A stretch of 64,000 bases of DNA from Mycetocola reblochoni REB411 (GCF_900163835.1 NZ_FUKR01000022.1:124001-188000); one strand, 5' to 3'; shown: positions 33,285 through 41,970, counted from the stretch's first letter. Notes: a model not told the origin generated them from the letters alone. Numbers and translations are program-made.

Positions 33285-34510
33285 CTGTCTCCTCCATCGT
33301 CTACGCGGCCGCAGCGCGATTCCCGGATGGCGAGACCCTGCCGCTCCAGGTGATCGACGGCCGCGTGACCGTGGACGACTCGTGGGCACCTTACGTCCAG
33401 GCGGAGGTCGTCATCCCCCGCCCCGACCCGGCGACCTATGCCCGCCTGGACCCCGAGGACGCGCTGATCCGCGTCCACGTCCGCGCGGTGCAGAGCTACG
33501 GCGACCCGGTGCCGGTGTCGCTGCTGTCCTCGCTGTGGTCCGACGTTCGCCTCGCCGGTCTCACCGCCCGCTACGGCGACGACGTGACCGTGGCCGGTCT
33601 GACGGCCGAGGTAGCGCGACCGTACAACGACGAAGGTATCCGGCCCTCTGCCCGACAGTCGTTCATGCTCACCCTCCGCGCGCGGCACCTGTCGGCCGCG
33701 GAGGGCAAGGTCACGCTGACGCTCGCCGGTGACGAGGCGCGTGCCATGGACTACGGCCTCGTGGACAGTTCCCCCGAGATGACCGGCACCACGTCGGTTC
33801 GGGGCGCGGTGCGCCTCGTGCTGGAGCGGATCGGCGCGCCCCTGGCCCCGGGCACCGCTGACGCCGCTATCGAGGACATCGACGCCGCGACGTGGGAACC
33901 GGGCATGTCCGGCTGGGACTGGGTGTCTCCGCTGGTCGAGGCCGCGAACATGCGCCTGTGGGCGGACTTCCAGGGGCTGTGGCACCTGGACCCGCTGGAC
34001 GACCTCTACCGGCCCGGTGCGAACCAGCTTGTCGAGTTCGTACAGGTCGAGGACGAGGTAGCCCGCGACGACGACTACTACGACGCCGTGGTCGTGGTCT
34101 ACCGGTGGACGTCCGGAGACACCGACAAGGTGGCCTATGACACCGCCTCCAACGGCACCGGCACGAAGACACTCACCATCGAGCGCGACACCCCCTGGCC
34201 GGGGTCGGGTGCCGCCCGCGGCATCTTGGACCGGATGAAGGCGCAGCGGATCACCCTGGAGACCGTCGCCAACCTCGCGCAGCTCCCCCGAACAACGGTG
34301 CGAGTCCCCGCCCCGGACCTGCCTGAATACGTCGGCCACGTCCGCTCCGTCGCGTGGGAGTTCGGCACGGACCGATCCGTCATCACGACTCGCAACCTCA
34401 CGAAGCTGCACTCGGCCGCGTGGCTGCTCGAACCGGCCGGGCAGCGCTGGAATGACCTACCGACCGGCAGCGCCTGGACTGCCGACTACAACCCTGGAGG
34501 GACCGAATAA
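33281..34510 (+). CDS. Minor tail protein (tail tip/hub-like)
   Basis: 409 residues. GTG at 33281 overlaps the previous stop. The domain pattern (DDSWAPYVQAEVVIPRP, LTLRARHLSAAEGKVTLTLAGDEA, AANMRLWADFQGLWHL, YDAVVVVYRWTSGD) is that of baseplate/tail-hub proteins of actinophages. No enzymatic motif is seen. Confidence 0.7.
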   Translation: MTVSSIVYAAAARFPDGETLPLQVIDGRVTVDDSWAPYVQAEVVIPRPDPATYARLDPEDALIRVHVRAVQSYGDPVPVSLLSSLWSDVRLAGLTARYGDDVTVAGLTAEVARPYNDEGIRPSARQSFMLTLRARHLSAAEGKVTLTLAGDEARAMDYGLVDSSPEMTGTTSVRGAVRLVLERIGAPLAPGTADAAIEDIDAATWEPGMSGWDWVSPLVEAANMRLWADFQGLWHLDPLDDLYRPGANQLVEFVQVEDEVARDDDYYDAVVVVYRWTSGDTDKVAYDTASNGTGTKTLTIERDTPWPGSGAARGILDRMKAQRITLETVANLAQLPRTTVRVPAPDLPEYVGHVRSVAWEFGTDRSVITTRNLTKLHSAAWLLEPAGQRWNDLPTGSAWTADYNPGGTE

Positions 34511-35169
34511 TGGCAACTGGAGACGACGCACGAAAGGCCGGTCTGCCGACGCTGACCGGCGCGGAGGACCGCCGCGACGGCTGGTCCGCGATCAACCGCG
34601 TCATGGACGCAATCGGCAAGCACATGCTGACCGGGACTCATAGCTGGTCGCGCATCACGAACAAGCCCGGATCGTTCAAGCCCGCCGCCCACCGGCACAA
34701 GGCATCCGACCTGCGCTGGGGGTATGCCCCCGAGAGCATCGGCACGAACCGCAACTTCCGCGCGAAGGACAACATCCAGGCGCAGAAGCTCCACCGGCAC
34801 AGCATCGGCTCCAAGCGCCGCGCCGTGTACGTGGACCCGACCGACGGGTGGCTGGGCGTCGCTTCCTCCACCGAGCGCCGCAAGAAGGACATCACACCCG
34901 CCGACCTCACCCTGGCGAGCGCCCTCGCCGTCCAGGTCGTGAGCTACCGATTCAAGGGCGACGACGAGACGGTGCCGACCGAGTACGGAGTCATCGCTGA
35001 ACAGCTCCAGGACGCGGGCCTGGACGACTTTGTGATCTACGACAACGACGGCCTGCCCGACGGCGTGCACTACGAGCGCCTCGCGCTGCTGGCACTGTCG
35101 GCCCTGCCCGAGCTGCTGCACCGCATCGAGACCTTAGAAGCCCACCACACGAACGGAGACCAGTCGTGA
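34510..35169 (+). CDS. Tail fibre protein with S74 intramolecular chaperone domain
   Basis: 219 residues. The C-terminal half carries the peptidase S74 pattern: SSTERRKKDI (the serine and lysine of the autocleavage dyad) followed by YRFKGDDE, TEYGVIAEQLQD and a terminal coiled-coil-like ALPELLHRIETLEAHH. Such domains trimerise a fibre and then cleave themselves off. The very short N-terminal fibre part suggests a small spike or a two-gene fibre with the next gene. Confidence 0.8.
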   Translation: MATGDDARKAGLPTLTGAEDRRDGWSAINRVMDAIGKHMLTGTHSWSRITNKPGSFKPAAHRHKASDLRWGYAPESIGTNRNFRAKDNIQAQKLHRHSIGSKRRAVYVDPTDGWLGVASSTERRKKDITPADLTLASALAVQVVSYRFKGDDETVPTEYGVIAEQLQDAGLDDFVIYDNDGLPDGVHYERLALLALSALPELLHRIETLEAHHTNGDQS

Positions 35170-35717
35170 TCATCGACGGAAACGGCGTCCTCCTCTACGA
35201 GGAGACCGACCGCGAAGCCACGTTCAGCGACCTGCTGAACGTCGGCCAGGAACAGACCTCCGCCACTATCGGCGCGATCCTCGCCCGCCTGTCTGCGCTG
35301 GAGACGCGCAACTGGGCGAACTACACCCCGGCCCTGACCAGCTCGGCCGGCAGCACGAACCCGAACGTCGGCGCGGGCGCGGTGCGCTCGGGCCGGTTCA
35401 AGCGCGACGGGAACGTGGTCTACGGCTACGCCCGCGTGACGCTCGGATCGTCGGGTGTGAACGCGGGCACCGGCTCCTACTTCATCTCCCTCCCGGTCGC
35501 GCCGCGCGCGTTCACCGGCATGGAGCAGGTGATCGGCGGGGCGTATTTCTGGGACGGTTCGGCCTCGCGCCGCTACACCGGCATCTCCCGTCTCAGCTCC
35601 GGCGACGGCGCACGAGCACGCATCATCTCCGCGGACGGAGCCATGGTCGGCGCGACAGCGCCGTTCGTCCCCGCCACGGGCGATGCGTTCTCCATCAACT
35701 TCATGTACGAGGTGTGA
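35166..35717 (+). CDS. Putative receptor-binding/tail protein
   Basis: 183 residues. A short helical N-terminus (QEQTSATIGAILARLSALE) resembles a trimerisation coil; a beta-rich head follows (WANYTPALTSSAGSTNP, YGYARVTLGSSG, FISLPVAPRAF). GTG start overlaps the S74 gene. Assigned by position and fold pattern. Confidence 0.6.
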   Translation: MIIDGNGVLLYEETDREATFSDLLNVGQEQTSATIGAILARLSALETRNWANYTPALTSSAGSTNPNVGAGAVRSGRFKRDGNVVYGYARVTLGSSGVNAGTGSYFISLPVAPRAFTGMEQVIGGAYFWDGSASRRYTGISRLSSGDGARARIISADGAMVGATAPFVPATGDAFSINFMYEV

Positions 35718-36406
35718 CGATGCCGACCGCGAAACTCTGGCTGACCCGTCAGCCCCTCACCTCCCCCTACGGCCCCCGACCGCTCACACCCGGCGTCGCG
35801 CACAAGGGTGCCGATTTCGCGTTCGGTCTCGGCACACCGGTCACCGTGTGCGGCCCCGGTCGCGTGGTCGAGTCCGGCTATCACTACGAGTACGGCAACT
35901 ACGTCCGGGTGCTGCACGACGGCCGGACCTGGGACACCGGGATCGGCACGTCCTACCACTCACTCCAAGCCCGCCGCGTCCGCGTCGGTGCCCGCGTGAC
36001 GGCCGGCCAGACCATCGGCACGGCCGGACAGAGCGCACTCGGCGCGACCGGACCGCATCTCCACCTGGGCCTCTGGCTCGGTGGACACCACGTAGACCCG
36101 CTCCGGCACCTGAGGCAAGGCCGCGAGCGCACCGTCCGATACGGCGCGTCCGCGCCGGTCCTCACCCAGATAGGAGACACAGCAATGCGCGCATTCATCC
36201 AGGTCAAGGGAAAGCCGCCCGTGTACGCGGTCGGCCCCGGCACGATCCGGCATATCAAGGCCAAGCGCACCCTGACCGGCACCCGTGCCCTGTTCGGCAA
36301 GGTTCACCAGCTCGATCAGGCGTCGTTCGATGACACCCTGACGCTGCTCGGTATCCCGCTGAACAAGGTGCCCAAGCCCAACGGGTCGCACTGGTCCGCG
36401 ACGTGA
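35714..36406 (+). CDS. M23-family peptidase endolysin
   Basis: 230 residues. Zinc-site motifs of LytM/M23 endopeptidases: HKGADFAFG (HxxxD) near residue 30 and GPHLHLGLW (HxH) near residue 113. The C-terminal ~90 residues (AFIQVKGKPPVYAVGPGTIRHI) look like a small cell-wall-binding module. It precedes two membrane genes, giving a standard lysis cassette. GTG at 35714 (GTGA overlap) or ATG at 35720 could be the start. Confidence 0.87.
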   Translation: MTMPTAKLWLTRQPLTSPYGPRPLTPGVAHKGADFAFGLGTPVTVCGPGRVVESGYHYEYGNYVRVLHDGRTWDTGIGTSYHSLQARRVRVGARVTAGQTIGTAGQSALGATGPHLHLGLWLGGHHVDPLRHLRQGRERTVRYGASAPVLTQIGDTAMRAFIQVKGKPPVYAVGPGTIRHIKAKRTLTGTRALFGKVHQLDQASFDDTLTLLGIPLNKVPKPNGSHWSAT

Positions 36407-36648
36407 GCGAGAACGTCATCGTTGCGCTGATCGCGGCCGTCCAGGCGATCATGCTGGCGATGCTCGGCCGAGCTGCAACGCAACAGCGCCGCACCCGCGA
36501 GGCGATCACCAACAGCCACAGCACACATATCCGCGACGACCTCGACGAACTCGCCGCACAGGTCCGAGACCAGGGCAAGGACATCGGCGGTATCCGCTCC
36601 GATATCCGCACGCTAAACCGCCACCTACTCAGCAAGGGGAAATCATGA
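36403..36648 (+). CDS. Membrane-anchored coiled-coil lysis protein (DUF2746-like)
   Basis: 81 residues: one N-terminal membrane helix (VIVALIAAVQAIMLAMLG) and a charged, probably coiled-coil C-terminal half. Proteins of this shape stand beside holins in actinophages. GTG start, GTGA overlap with the lysin. Confidence 0.68.
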   Translation: MSENVIVALIAAVQAIMLAMLGRAATQQRRTREAITNSHSTHIRDDLDELAAQVRDQGKDIGGIRSDIRTLNRHLLSKGKS

Positions 36649-36848
36649 GAGAACTGTTCGCCCACCTGACCGCCGAGGCCACCCGAGCGTGGCTCTACCG
36701 CATCCTCGCCGCCGTCGGCGTGCTGCTGGTCGGCTACGGCATCATCACGACGGAACAGGCCGGACTCTGGGCCGGACTCGCGCTGGCCGCGTTCGGTCTC
36801 CCGGCCGCGAACACGCCGACCAAGCAAGGGCGCCACGCCACCGAATGA
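36645..36848 (+). CDS. Holin-like protein
   Basis: 67 residues with two hydrophobic segments (ILAAVGVLLVGYGI and AGLWAGLALAAFGL) and a hydrophilic C-terminus. Size, topology and position after the lysin indicate a class II-type holin. ATGA overlap with the previous gene; last gene of the rightward operon. Confidence 0.7.
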   Translation: MRELFAHLTAEATRAWLYRILAAVGVLLVGYGIITTEQAGLWAGLALAAFGLPAANTPTKQGRHATE

Positions 36849-36853
36849 ACGTG

Positions 36854-36898
36854 AGACGGCGGCGGGCCTGACATTACTTGTCAGGCTCGCCGCCGTCT
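36854..36898. terminator. Bidirectional terminator-type stem-loop
   Basis: A 20-bp inverted repeat (36854-36873 and 36879-36898) with one G-T pair and a 5-nt loop lies between the convergent holin and lipoprotein genes. It should stop late transcription from both sides. Confidence 0.8.
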
Positions 36899-36908
36899 GT
36901 GTGTCGAG

Positions 36909-37238
36909 CTACTCGGACAGCTTGTCTAGCTGCTTCGGGCAATAGGTTTGGATGCCCGCGGCGGCAACCTGTGAAAGCGTCTCCGCCGTATCGCTCCAGC
37001 CGTCGCCCCCGGTCACGAGTTCATACAGGCCCTCGCCGGTCCCGCCGCCCTCCAAGTAGCCGCAGGTGTGTTGCGCGTACTCGAAGAGTTCTTCGTTGGA
37101 CATGCTCAACTCGCCCTCCATTGTCAACGAAACAAGCTCGGCGAATTCGTCCGCGTTCAAGTCGGCTGGTTCGTCCGCGGCGGCGCATCCAGCGAGTGCC
37201 AGCACGCCAACGCAGAGCAAGGGGAGTGTGCGTCTCAT
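36909..37238 (-). CDS. Prophage DUF732-like lipoprotein
   Basis: 109 residues. A signal peptide with lipobox LAGC (Cys 18) is followed by a compact domain with two further cysteines (HTCGYLEGG and TYCPKQ), as in DUF732 proteins of actinobacteria. The gene is leftward, behind the integrase. A TATAAA hexamer overlapping the integrase stop codon (37267-37272) could be its own promoter in the lysogen. It may be a lysogenic-conversion or superinfection-exclusion protein; this is inferred from location and export only. Confidence 0.75.
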   Translation of the reverse strand: MRRTLPLLCVGVLALAGCAAADEPADLNADEFAELVSLTMEGELSMSNEELFEYAQHTCGYLEGGGTGEGLYELVTGGDGWSDTAETLSQVAAAGIQTYCPKQLDKLSE

Positions 37239-37267
37239 CGTATTCCGTTCATTCGGGGGTAGTTCAT

Positions 37268-38119
37268 TTATACGGCGGTGAGGCGGTCGACTGTGGATCG
37301 TAAGCGCGACCGGTCCGTCTGGACGTAGCGCCGCGTGGTCGCCGGGGACGAGTGGCCGAGCAAGTCCTGGACGGTGAACACGTCGCTATCGAGCCGGTAG
37401 GCGCGCGTGGCGAAGGCGTGGCGCAGTGTGTGCAGCGTCCATGGTTCGGGCAGCACGGCGGCGGCCAGCTCGCCAACACGCCGCGGGGATAGGTGCCCGT
37501 CGATAGCTCCGGGGAACACGTAGCCGTGGCCGTGCGAGCGTAGCTCGAGCGCGAGCCGCCGTGTCAGCGGCACGAGGCGTTGTTTCCGGCCCTTGCCATG
37601 CACGAGGAGCGACCAGCCGTCCAAGTCCTCGATGATGTCGTCGGAGTGGATCACGGCTATCTCGGCGCGCCGTAGCCCGGCCTCGTACGCGAGCCGCAGA
37701 ATGAGGCGTGTTCGTTCGTCGGCCTTCGTCATGGCGTCCTCGTACGCAGTCGGCCCGATGGGGCGCGCCGGGGGAGTGGTCACCCGCACGCGGGGGAGCG
37801 CGACGGCGGGGTTCGTGTCCGTGAGGCCGAGGGCGATCCCCCATCGGTAGAACGACAGGAGGGTGTTGCGACGGCCGCGCCTGGTCTCCGGTGCCCACTC
37901 CTGCGCGGCCGCGTACTCGATCAGCTCGCCGGGTGTGATGTCCCATGGCCCCGACCTCACCCGCCGCGCTAGGTGCTCCAGGTGCTGACGGCGAGCGTAG
38001 ACGGTGGTTCGGGGGTATGCGGCGGCGGTCTGCGCGTCGAGGTAGTCGGCTACAGCTCCCGCCCATTCGGGGGTAATCACTCCCTTAGGAGTAGCACCGC
38101 GCGCGCGATGCTTAGGCAT
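37268..38119 (-). CDS. int: Tyrosine-recombinase integrase
   Basis: 283 residues from the ATG at 38119 (289 from 38137). N-terminal SAM-like core-binding domain, then the catalytic domain with R (EAGLRRAEIAVIH), HxxR (HTLRHAFATRAY), H/R (LLGHSSPATTRRY) and the nucleophile Tyr (RYVQ). CAAGG precedes the ATG at 38119. In the rebuilt attP the repressor frame ends at 38112, overlapping this start by 8 nt. In the prophage the repressor promoter is on the other end, so integration removes it. Confidence 0.92.
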   Translation of the reverse strand: MPKHRARGATPKGVITPEWAGAVADYLDAQTAAAYPRTTVYARRQHLEHLARRVRSGPWDITPGELIEYAAAQEWAPETRRGRRNTLLSFYRWGIALGLTDTNPAVALPRVRVTTPPARPIGPTAYEDAMTKADERTRLILRLAYEAGLRRAEIAVIHSDDIIEDLDGWSLLVHGKGRKQRLVPLTRRLALELRSHGHGYVFPGAIDGHLSPRRVGELAAAVLPEPWTLHTLRHAFATRAYRLDSDVFTVQDLLGHSSPATTRRYVQTDRSRLRSTVDRLTAV

Positions 38120-38187
38120 ATGTGCCTTGTGCGGCATCTGCCGCCGCCCATATCACCTGGCAGTCGGCCACGGTCCGCACTACAGAA

Positions 38188-38222
38188 CAGAAGGTTGGGG
38201 GTTCGAGTCCCTCCGGGCGCAC
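38188..38222. repeat. attR core (35-bp direct repeat)
   Basis: Second copy of the tRNA-Arg 3' sequence, identical to 22505-22539. Only the tRNA 3' fragment is present here, no complete cloverleaf. Confidence 0.95.
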
Positions 38223-38247
38223 GGTTCCGATCCGACGAGGATCATCG

Positions 38248-38280
38248 CAGGCCCCGCGTGAGAACGCGGGGCCTGTTTTT
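38248..38280 (+). terminator. Displaced host terminator of tRNA-Arg
   Basis: CAGGCCCCGCGT and ACGCGGGGCCTG arms around a GAGA loop, followed by five T. It sits at the same distance from attR as a tRNA terminator would, so it served tRNA-Arg before integration. Confidence 0.85.
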
Positions 38281-38313
38281 ATGTCGATGTCCGTGCGCGC
38301 TGTGCGCTGTAGC

Positions 38314-38368
38314 GTCGCTCAGTCGCTCAGTCGCTCAGTCGCTCAGTCGCTCAGTCGCTCAGTCGCTC
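38314..38368. repeat. 8-bp tandem repeat (GTCGCTCA), ~6.9 copies
   Basis: Six perfect copies plus seven bases. The small membrane protein gene (minus strand) ends inside the array, its stop codon falling in the first unit read. Confidence 0.9.
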
Positions 38369-38517
38369 GTGTGGGAAGTCGTCGCCGTCTCGGCGGCGTG
38401 GCGTCGCAAAGCGGACAGCACCGCTGCCCTGACGATCACGAAGAGGAGAGCGCCGAGCACAGCGATCATCACGAGCCAGACGAGGGCGGACAGCAGATAG
38501 CCGGTGGTTGCGATCAT
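38359..38517 (-). CDS. Small single-span membrane protein
   Basis: 52 residues with one long hydrophobic helix (LLSALVWLVMIAVLGALLFVIV) and a basic/Thr-Ser tail. CTCGGGGGC before the ATG is a fair ribosome site. Its gene lies against the Fur-catalase genes, reading away from them. Function unknown. Confidence 0.5.
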   Translation of the reverse strand: MIATTGYLLSALVWLVMIAVLGALLFVIVRAAVLSALRRHAAETATTSHTSD

Positions 38518-38631
38518 GCCCCCGAGGTTAGTGGGGTACCGGGCTTGAGGTGATCTCATCAGGGTCCGCTCGCGCCGATAAGGCAAGGCGCGCCTCAGAA
38601 ACCCGCCCTCCCGACACGCGCGATCTACTTT

Positions 38632-38665
38632 TGAATGACTAAAAACAAGACGTATCGTTGGCGAC
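38632..38665 (+). promoter_or_regulatory. Promoter and possible Fur-type box of the regulator-catalase operon
   Basis: TTGAAT and TATCGT (38653-38658) can serve as -35/-10, with seven bases to the GTG, so the mRNA may be leaderless. The AT-rich stretch CTTTTGAATGACT...ACAAG resembles FurA-type autoregulatory boxes of actinobacteria. Confidence 0.5.
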
Positions 38666-39082
38666 GTGACGGACGGATACGAGCAGCTCATACGGGGCGC
38701 GGGCCTTCGTGTGACCGCGGGCCGCGTCGCGGTCCTGCGGACGCTCGACACGCGCCCGCACTCCGACGCCGACGCGATCCATCGCATCGTCGCCGGAGAG
38801 CTGGAGAACACCTCTATCCAGTCCGTCCACAACATCCTCGGTGACCTCGCGGGGACCGGATTGATCCGCAGGATCGTCCCCGCAGGGTCATCGGCGCGGT
38901 ACGAGAGGCGCGTCGACGACAATCACCATCACCTGGTCTGCACCGAGTGCGGAGCGGTCAGTGATGTGGACTGCGTCGTCGGCGCCGCCCCCTGCCTGAC
39001 CCCCGCGGACACCGGCGGCTTCGCCGTCGCCACCGCGGAGGTCACGTTCTGGGGTCTCTGCCCCCGCTGTCAGGCCGCGTGA
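38666..39082 (+). CDS. Fur-family redox/metal regulator (FurA/PerR-like)
   Basis: 138 residues. Winged-helix domain ([35 protein letters not shown]), then the metal-binding dimerisation part [13 protein letters not shown] and a C-terminal CPRC, i.e. two CxxC structural-zinc pairs. The catalase gene follows by 35 bp, as in furA-katG/catR-cat pairs where the regulator represses until peroxide oxidises it. GTG start at 38666. Confidence 0.88.
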   Translation: MTDGYEQLIRGAGLRVTAGRVAVLRTLDTRPHSDADAIHRIVAGELENTSIQSVHNILGDLAGTGLIRRIVPAGSSARYERRVDDNHHHLVCTECGAVSDVDCVVGAAPCLTPADTGGFAVATAEVTFWGLCPRCQAA

Positions 39083-39117
39083 CCATCCGCCCAACGTCCA
39101 CACCCGGAGGAGAACCC

Positions 39118-40566
39118 ATGTCAGAAAACAGGACGACCAGCCTGACCGGAGCGCCCGTACCCAGTGACGAGCACTCGCTCACCGCGGGCGCCGACGGCGT
39201 CACCGCGCTGCACGATCGGTACCTCGTCGAGAAGCTCGCCCAGTTCAACCGCGAGCGCATCCCCGAGCGCATCGTGCACGCCAAGGGAGGCGGGGCCTTC
39301 GGCGAGTTCGTCGTCACCGGCGACGTGTCCGCCTACACCACCGCCGCGCTGTTCCAGCCGGGGTCGACCGTCGAGACGCTGCAGCGCTTCTCCTCGGTCG
39401 CCGGCGAGCAGGGCTCGCCCGACACCTGGCGCGACGTCCGCGGCTTCTCCGTGAAGTTCTACACGCCCGAGGGCAACTACGACATCGTCGGCAACAACAC
39501 CCCGGTGTTCTTCATCCGCGACGGCATCAAGTTCCCCGACTTCATTCACTCGCAGAAGCGGCTTCCCGGTTCCGGTCTGCGCGACGCCGACATGCAGTGG
39601 GACTTCTGGACCCTGTCGCCGGAGTCCGCCCACCAGGTCACCTACCTGATGGGTGACCGCGGCCTCCCGCGCAGCTGGCGCGAGATGCCCGGCTTCGGGT
39701 CCCACACCTACCAGTGGATCAACGCCGAGGGCGATCGCTTCTGGGTGAAGTACCACTTCGTCTCGCTGCAGGGCAACCACGAGATCGGCAACGACAGCGC
39801 CGAGGTCATCGCCGGTGCGGACGCGGACCACTACCGCCGTGACCTGTACGAGGCGATCGAGCGCGGCGAGTTCCCCGCGTGGGAGCTCAAGGTGCAGATC
39901 ATGCCCTACGAGGACGCCAAGACCTACCGCTTCAACCCCTTCGACCTGACCAAGGTCTGGCCGCATGCGGACTACCCGCTCATCTCGGTCGGCGTGCACA
40001 CGCTCAACCGCAACCCGGAGAACTTCTTCGCCGAGATCGAGCAGGCGGCGTTCTCGCCGGCGAACACGGTCCCCGGCATCGACATCAGTCCGGACAAGAT
40101 GCTCATGGCGCGCGTGTTCTCCTACCCCGACGCGCAGCGCTACCGTGTCGGCACGAACTACCAGGAGCTGCCGGTCAACGCGCCGCACGCGGCCGAGGTC
40201 AACACCTACAGCCGCGACGGCCAGCTCCGCCACACCTTCCCCGCGGCCGGTGCGCCGAACTACGCACCCAACTCGCTGGGCGGGCCGACCGCCGATGCGG
40301 CGGCGGCCGGTGTCGGCAGCTGGGAGTCCGACGGTGCTCTGGTGCGCGCGGCGGCGACGCTGCACGCCGAGGATGACGACTTCGGCCAGGCCGGGACGCT
40401 GTACCGCGACGTGTTCGACAACGAGGCGAAGGCCCGTTTCCTGGACACCATCACCGGTGCGGTGTCGGGCGTCACCCGCGAGGAGGTCCGTGAGCGGGCC
40501 ATCTGGTACTGGACCCAGGTCGACGCGGAGCTCGGCGCCGCGCTGAGGGCTCGTCTGGAGGCGTGA
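39118..40566 (+). CDS. katA: Monofunctional heme catalase
   Basis: 482 residues, a normal size for clade 3 small-subunit catalases. The active-site His is in [14 protein letters not shown], the distal Asn in [10 protein letters not shown], and the proximal heme Tyr in [24 protein letters not shown] before the ATG at 39118 defines the start. It converts H2O2 to water and oxygen in the cytoplasm and is probably co-transcribed with and repressed by the preceding Fur-type regulator. Confidence 0.95.
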   Translation: MSENRTTSLTGAPVPSDEHSLTAGADGVTALHDRYLVEKLAQFNRERIPERIVHAKGGGAFGEFVVTGDVSAYTTAALFQPGSTVETLQRFSSVAGEQGSPDTWRDVRGFSVKFYTPEGNYDIVGNNTPVFFIRDGIKFPDFIHSQKRLPGSGLRDADMQWDFWTLSPESAHQVTYLMGDRGLPRSWREMPGFGSHTYQWINAEGDRFWVKYHFVSLQGNHEIGNDSAEVIAGADADHYRRDLYEAIERGEFPAWELKVQIMPYEDAKTYRFNPFDLTKVWPHADYPLISVGVHTLNRNPENFFAEIEQAAFSPANTVPGIDISPDKMLMARVFSYPDAQRYRVGTNYQELPVNAPHAAEVNTYSRDGQLRHTFPAAGAPNYAPNSLGGPTADAAAAGVGSWESDGALVRAAATLHAEDDDFGQAGTLYRDVFDNEAKARFLDTITGAVSGVTREEVRERAIWYWTQVDAELGAALRARLEA

Positions 40567-40757
40567 CCCCGGGGGTGTGAACCCGCATGATCGGAGTGGC
40601 CGTCGGTGCGTGAGCGCCGGCGGCCGCTCCGTTTCCCCGGCCGGTCGCCTGTCTCCGCTGCACGCCAGCCGGACCCGCGCGCGGCGGCCGGTTCGGCACG
40701 GTTCCTCTCCGCGGCCCGGCGGTCCCCGAACGGTCGTGCCCCGCTAGGCTCGACGAC

Positions 40758-41933
40758 GTGAGCACCCCCGAATCCCGCACTGCAGCCGGACCGCGCATCC
40801 TCCTCGCCCCCGACAAGTTCAAGGGCTCCGCCACCGCAGAGCAGGTCGCACAGTCGATCGCTGCCGGCATCCGCCGGGTCCGCCCCGACGCGCGGATCAC
40901 CATCCTGCCCATCGCCGACGGCGGCGAGGGCACGATCGACGCCGTCGTTCTCGCCGGCGCTGACCGCAGGGTGGCGCGGGTGCGCGATCCGCTCGGACGG
41001 TCGACGGAGGCTGGCTGGGCCGTGATCGACGCGGGCGGCCGCCGATCCGCGGTCGTCGAGTCAGCCGCGGCGAGTGGACTGGCGTTCGTCGCCCCTGACG
41101 TGGACAGCGCCCTCCGCTCGTCGAGCGCCGGGACGGGGCAGCTGATCGCCGCCGCCCTCGACGAGGGGGTGGACGAGGTCGTCGTCACGCTGGGCGGGTC
41201 CGCGATGACCGACGGTGGCGCCGGCGCCCTGGCGGCTCTCGGTGCACGCCTCCGTGACGATCGCGGCGCGGTCCTCGATGACGAGGGCGCGCTGACTATC
41301 GAGCGGGTGGCGGAGCTGGACCTCTCCGGGCTCGACCCCCGGCTGGCCTCGCTCGACCTCCGTCTCGCCGTTGACGTCGACAACCCGTTGACGGGGGAGC
41401 GTGGCGCGGCCGCCGTGTTCTCGCCGCAGAAGGGGGCCGACGCCGCGACCGTGGCGCGTTTGGACCGGGCGCTGAGGCGATGGGCTCGGGTGCTGTTCGC
41501 CGCAACGGGGGTGGACCCGGACCGTGCCGGGTGCGGTGCGGCCGGTGGTTTCCCCTCCGCCTTCGTCGCGGCGGCCGGTGCAGAGCTCGTCGCGGGGAGC
41601 GAGCTGGTCGCGCAGCTCATCGACCTGGAGGCTGCGATCGTCGACGCGGACCTCGTCGTCGTCGGGGAGGGGTCGCTGGACGAGCAGTCGCTCGGTGGCA
41701 AGGCCCCCATCGCGGCTGCGCGGATGGCGGCTGCGGCCGGCGTCCCCGTCGCTGCGGTCGCCGGGGTGTGCTCGGTGTCGGAGGAGGCGCTCCGCGCGGA
41801 GGGCGTGCTCTGGTCGGTCGCACTCGTCGACCTCGCTCCGAGCGTTGCCGCGGCCAGGGCCGAGGCGCCGCGCTGGCTGGAGATCGCGGGGGAGCGAATC
41901 GCTGCCGAGCTTCGCGGCTCCGCGCCCGAATAG
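40758..41933 (+). CDS. Glycerate kinase
   Basis: 391 residues. GlxK/GarK family features: LLAPDKFKGSATAEQVA at the N-terminus, LPIADGGEGTIDAV, LGGSAMTDGGAGALAALGA and GEGSLDEQSLGGKAP near the C-terminus. It phosphorylates D-glycerate, probably to 2-phosphoglycerate, in glyoxylate/serine degradation. Isolated gene, GTG start. The 190 bp before it contain no gene. Confidence 0.93.
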   Translation: MSTPESRTAAGPRILLAPDKFKGSATAEQVAQSIAAGIRRVRPDARITILPIADGGEGTIDAVVLAGADRRVARVRDPLGRSTEAGWAVIDAGGRRSAVVESAAASGLAFVAPDVDSALRSSSAGTGQLIAAALDEGVDEVVVTLGGSAMTDGGAGALAALGARLRDDRGAVLDDEGALTIERVAELDLSGLDPRLASLDLRLAVDVDNPLTGERGAAAVFSPQKGADAATVARLDRALRRWARVLFAATGVDPDRAGCGAAGGFPSAFVAAAGAELVAGSELVAQLIDLEAAIVDADLVVVGEGSLDEQSLGGKAPIAAARMAAAAGVPVAAVAGVCSVSEEALRAEGVLWSVALVDLAPSVAAARAEAPRWLEIAGERIAAELRGSAPE

Positions 41934-41970
41934 AGCGCCCGCCCGCGCGGCGAGGTCCGGCTCGGCGCGG

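Larger units (their letters stand above)
22505..38222. mobile_element. Miniature temperate siphovirus prophage (~15.7 kb)
   Basis: Bounded by 35-bp attL/attR repeats in tRNA-Arg(ACG). The circular form would be 15,683 bp. It contains a tyrosine integrase, repressor, HNH endonuclease, large terminase, portal, protease-capsid fusion, connectors, tail, tape measure, tail tip, S74-type fibre, M23 lysin, holin-like proteins and a lipoprotein. No frameshift or stop breaks any recognised gene. Not recognised: small terminase, tail assembly chaperones, replication proteins, excisionase. Its size is like the smallest known actinobacterial siphoviruses (14-18 kb), and reading-frame integrity suggests it may be functional. 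Confidence 0.95.

Noticed and set aside
38112-38187. C-terminal tail of the viral repressor as a classical ssrA tag
   Set aside because: The end (QGTYA) lacks the usual LAA/ALAA; instability may arise otherwise, so no tag is claimed.
38161-38222. A second tRNA-Arg gene at the prophage right end
   Set aside because: Only the 3' 35 bp are present; no acceptor 5' arm or D-arm can be formed.
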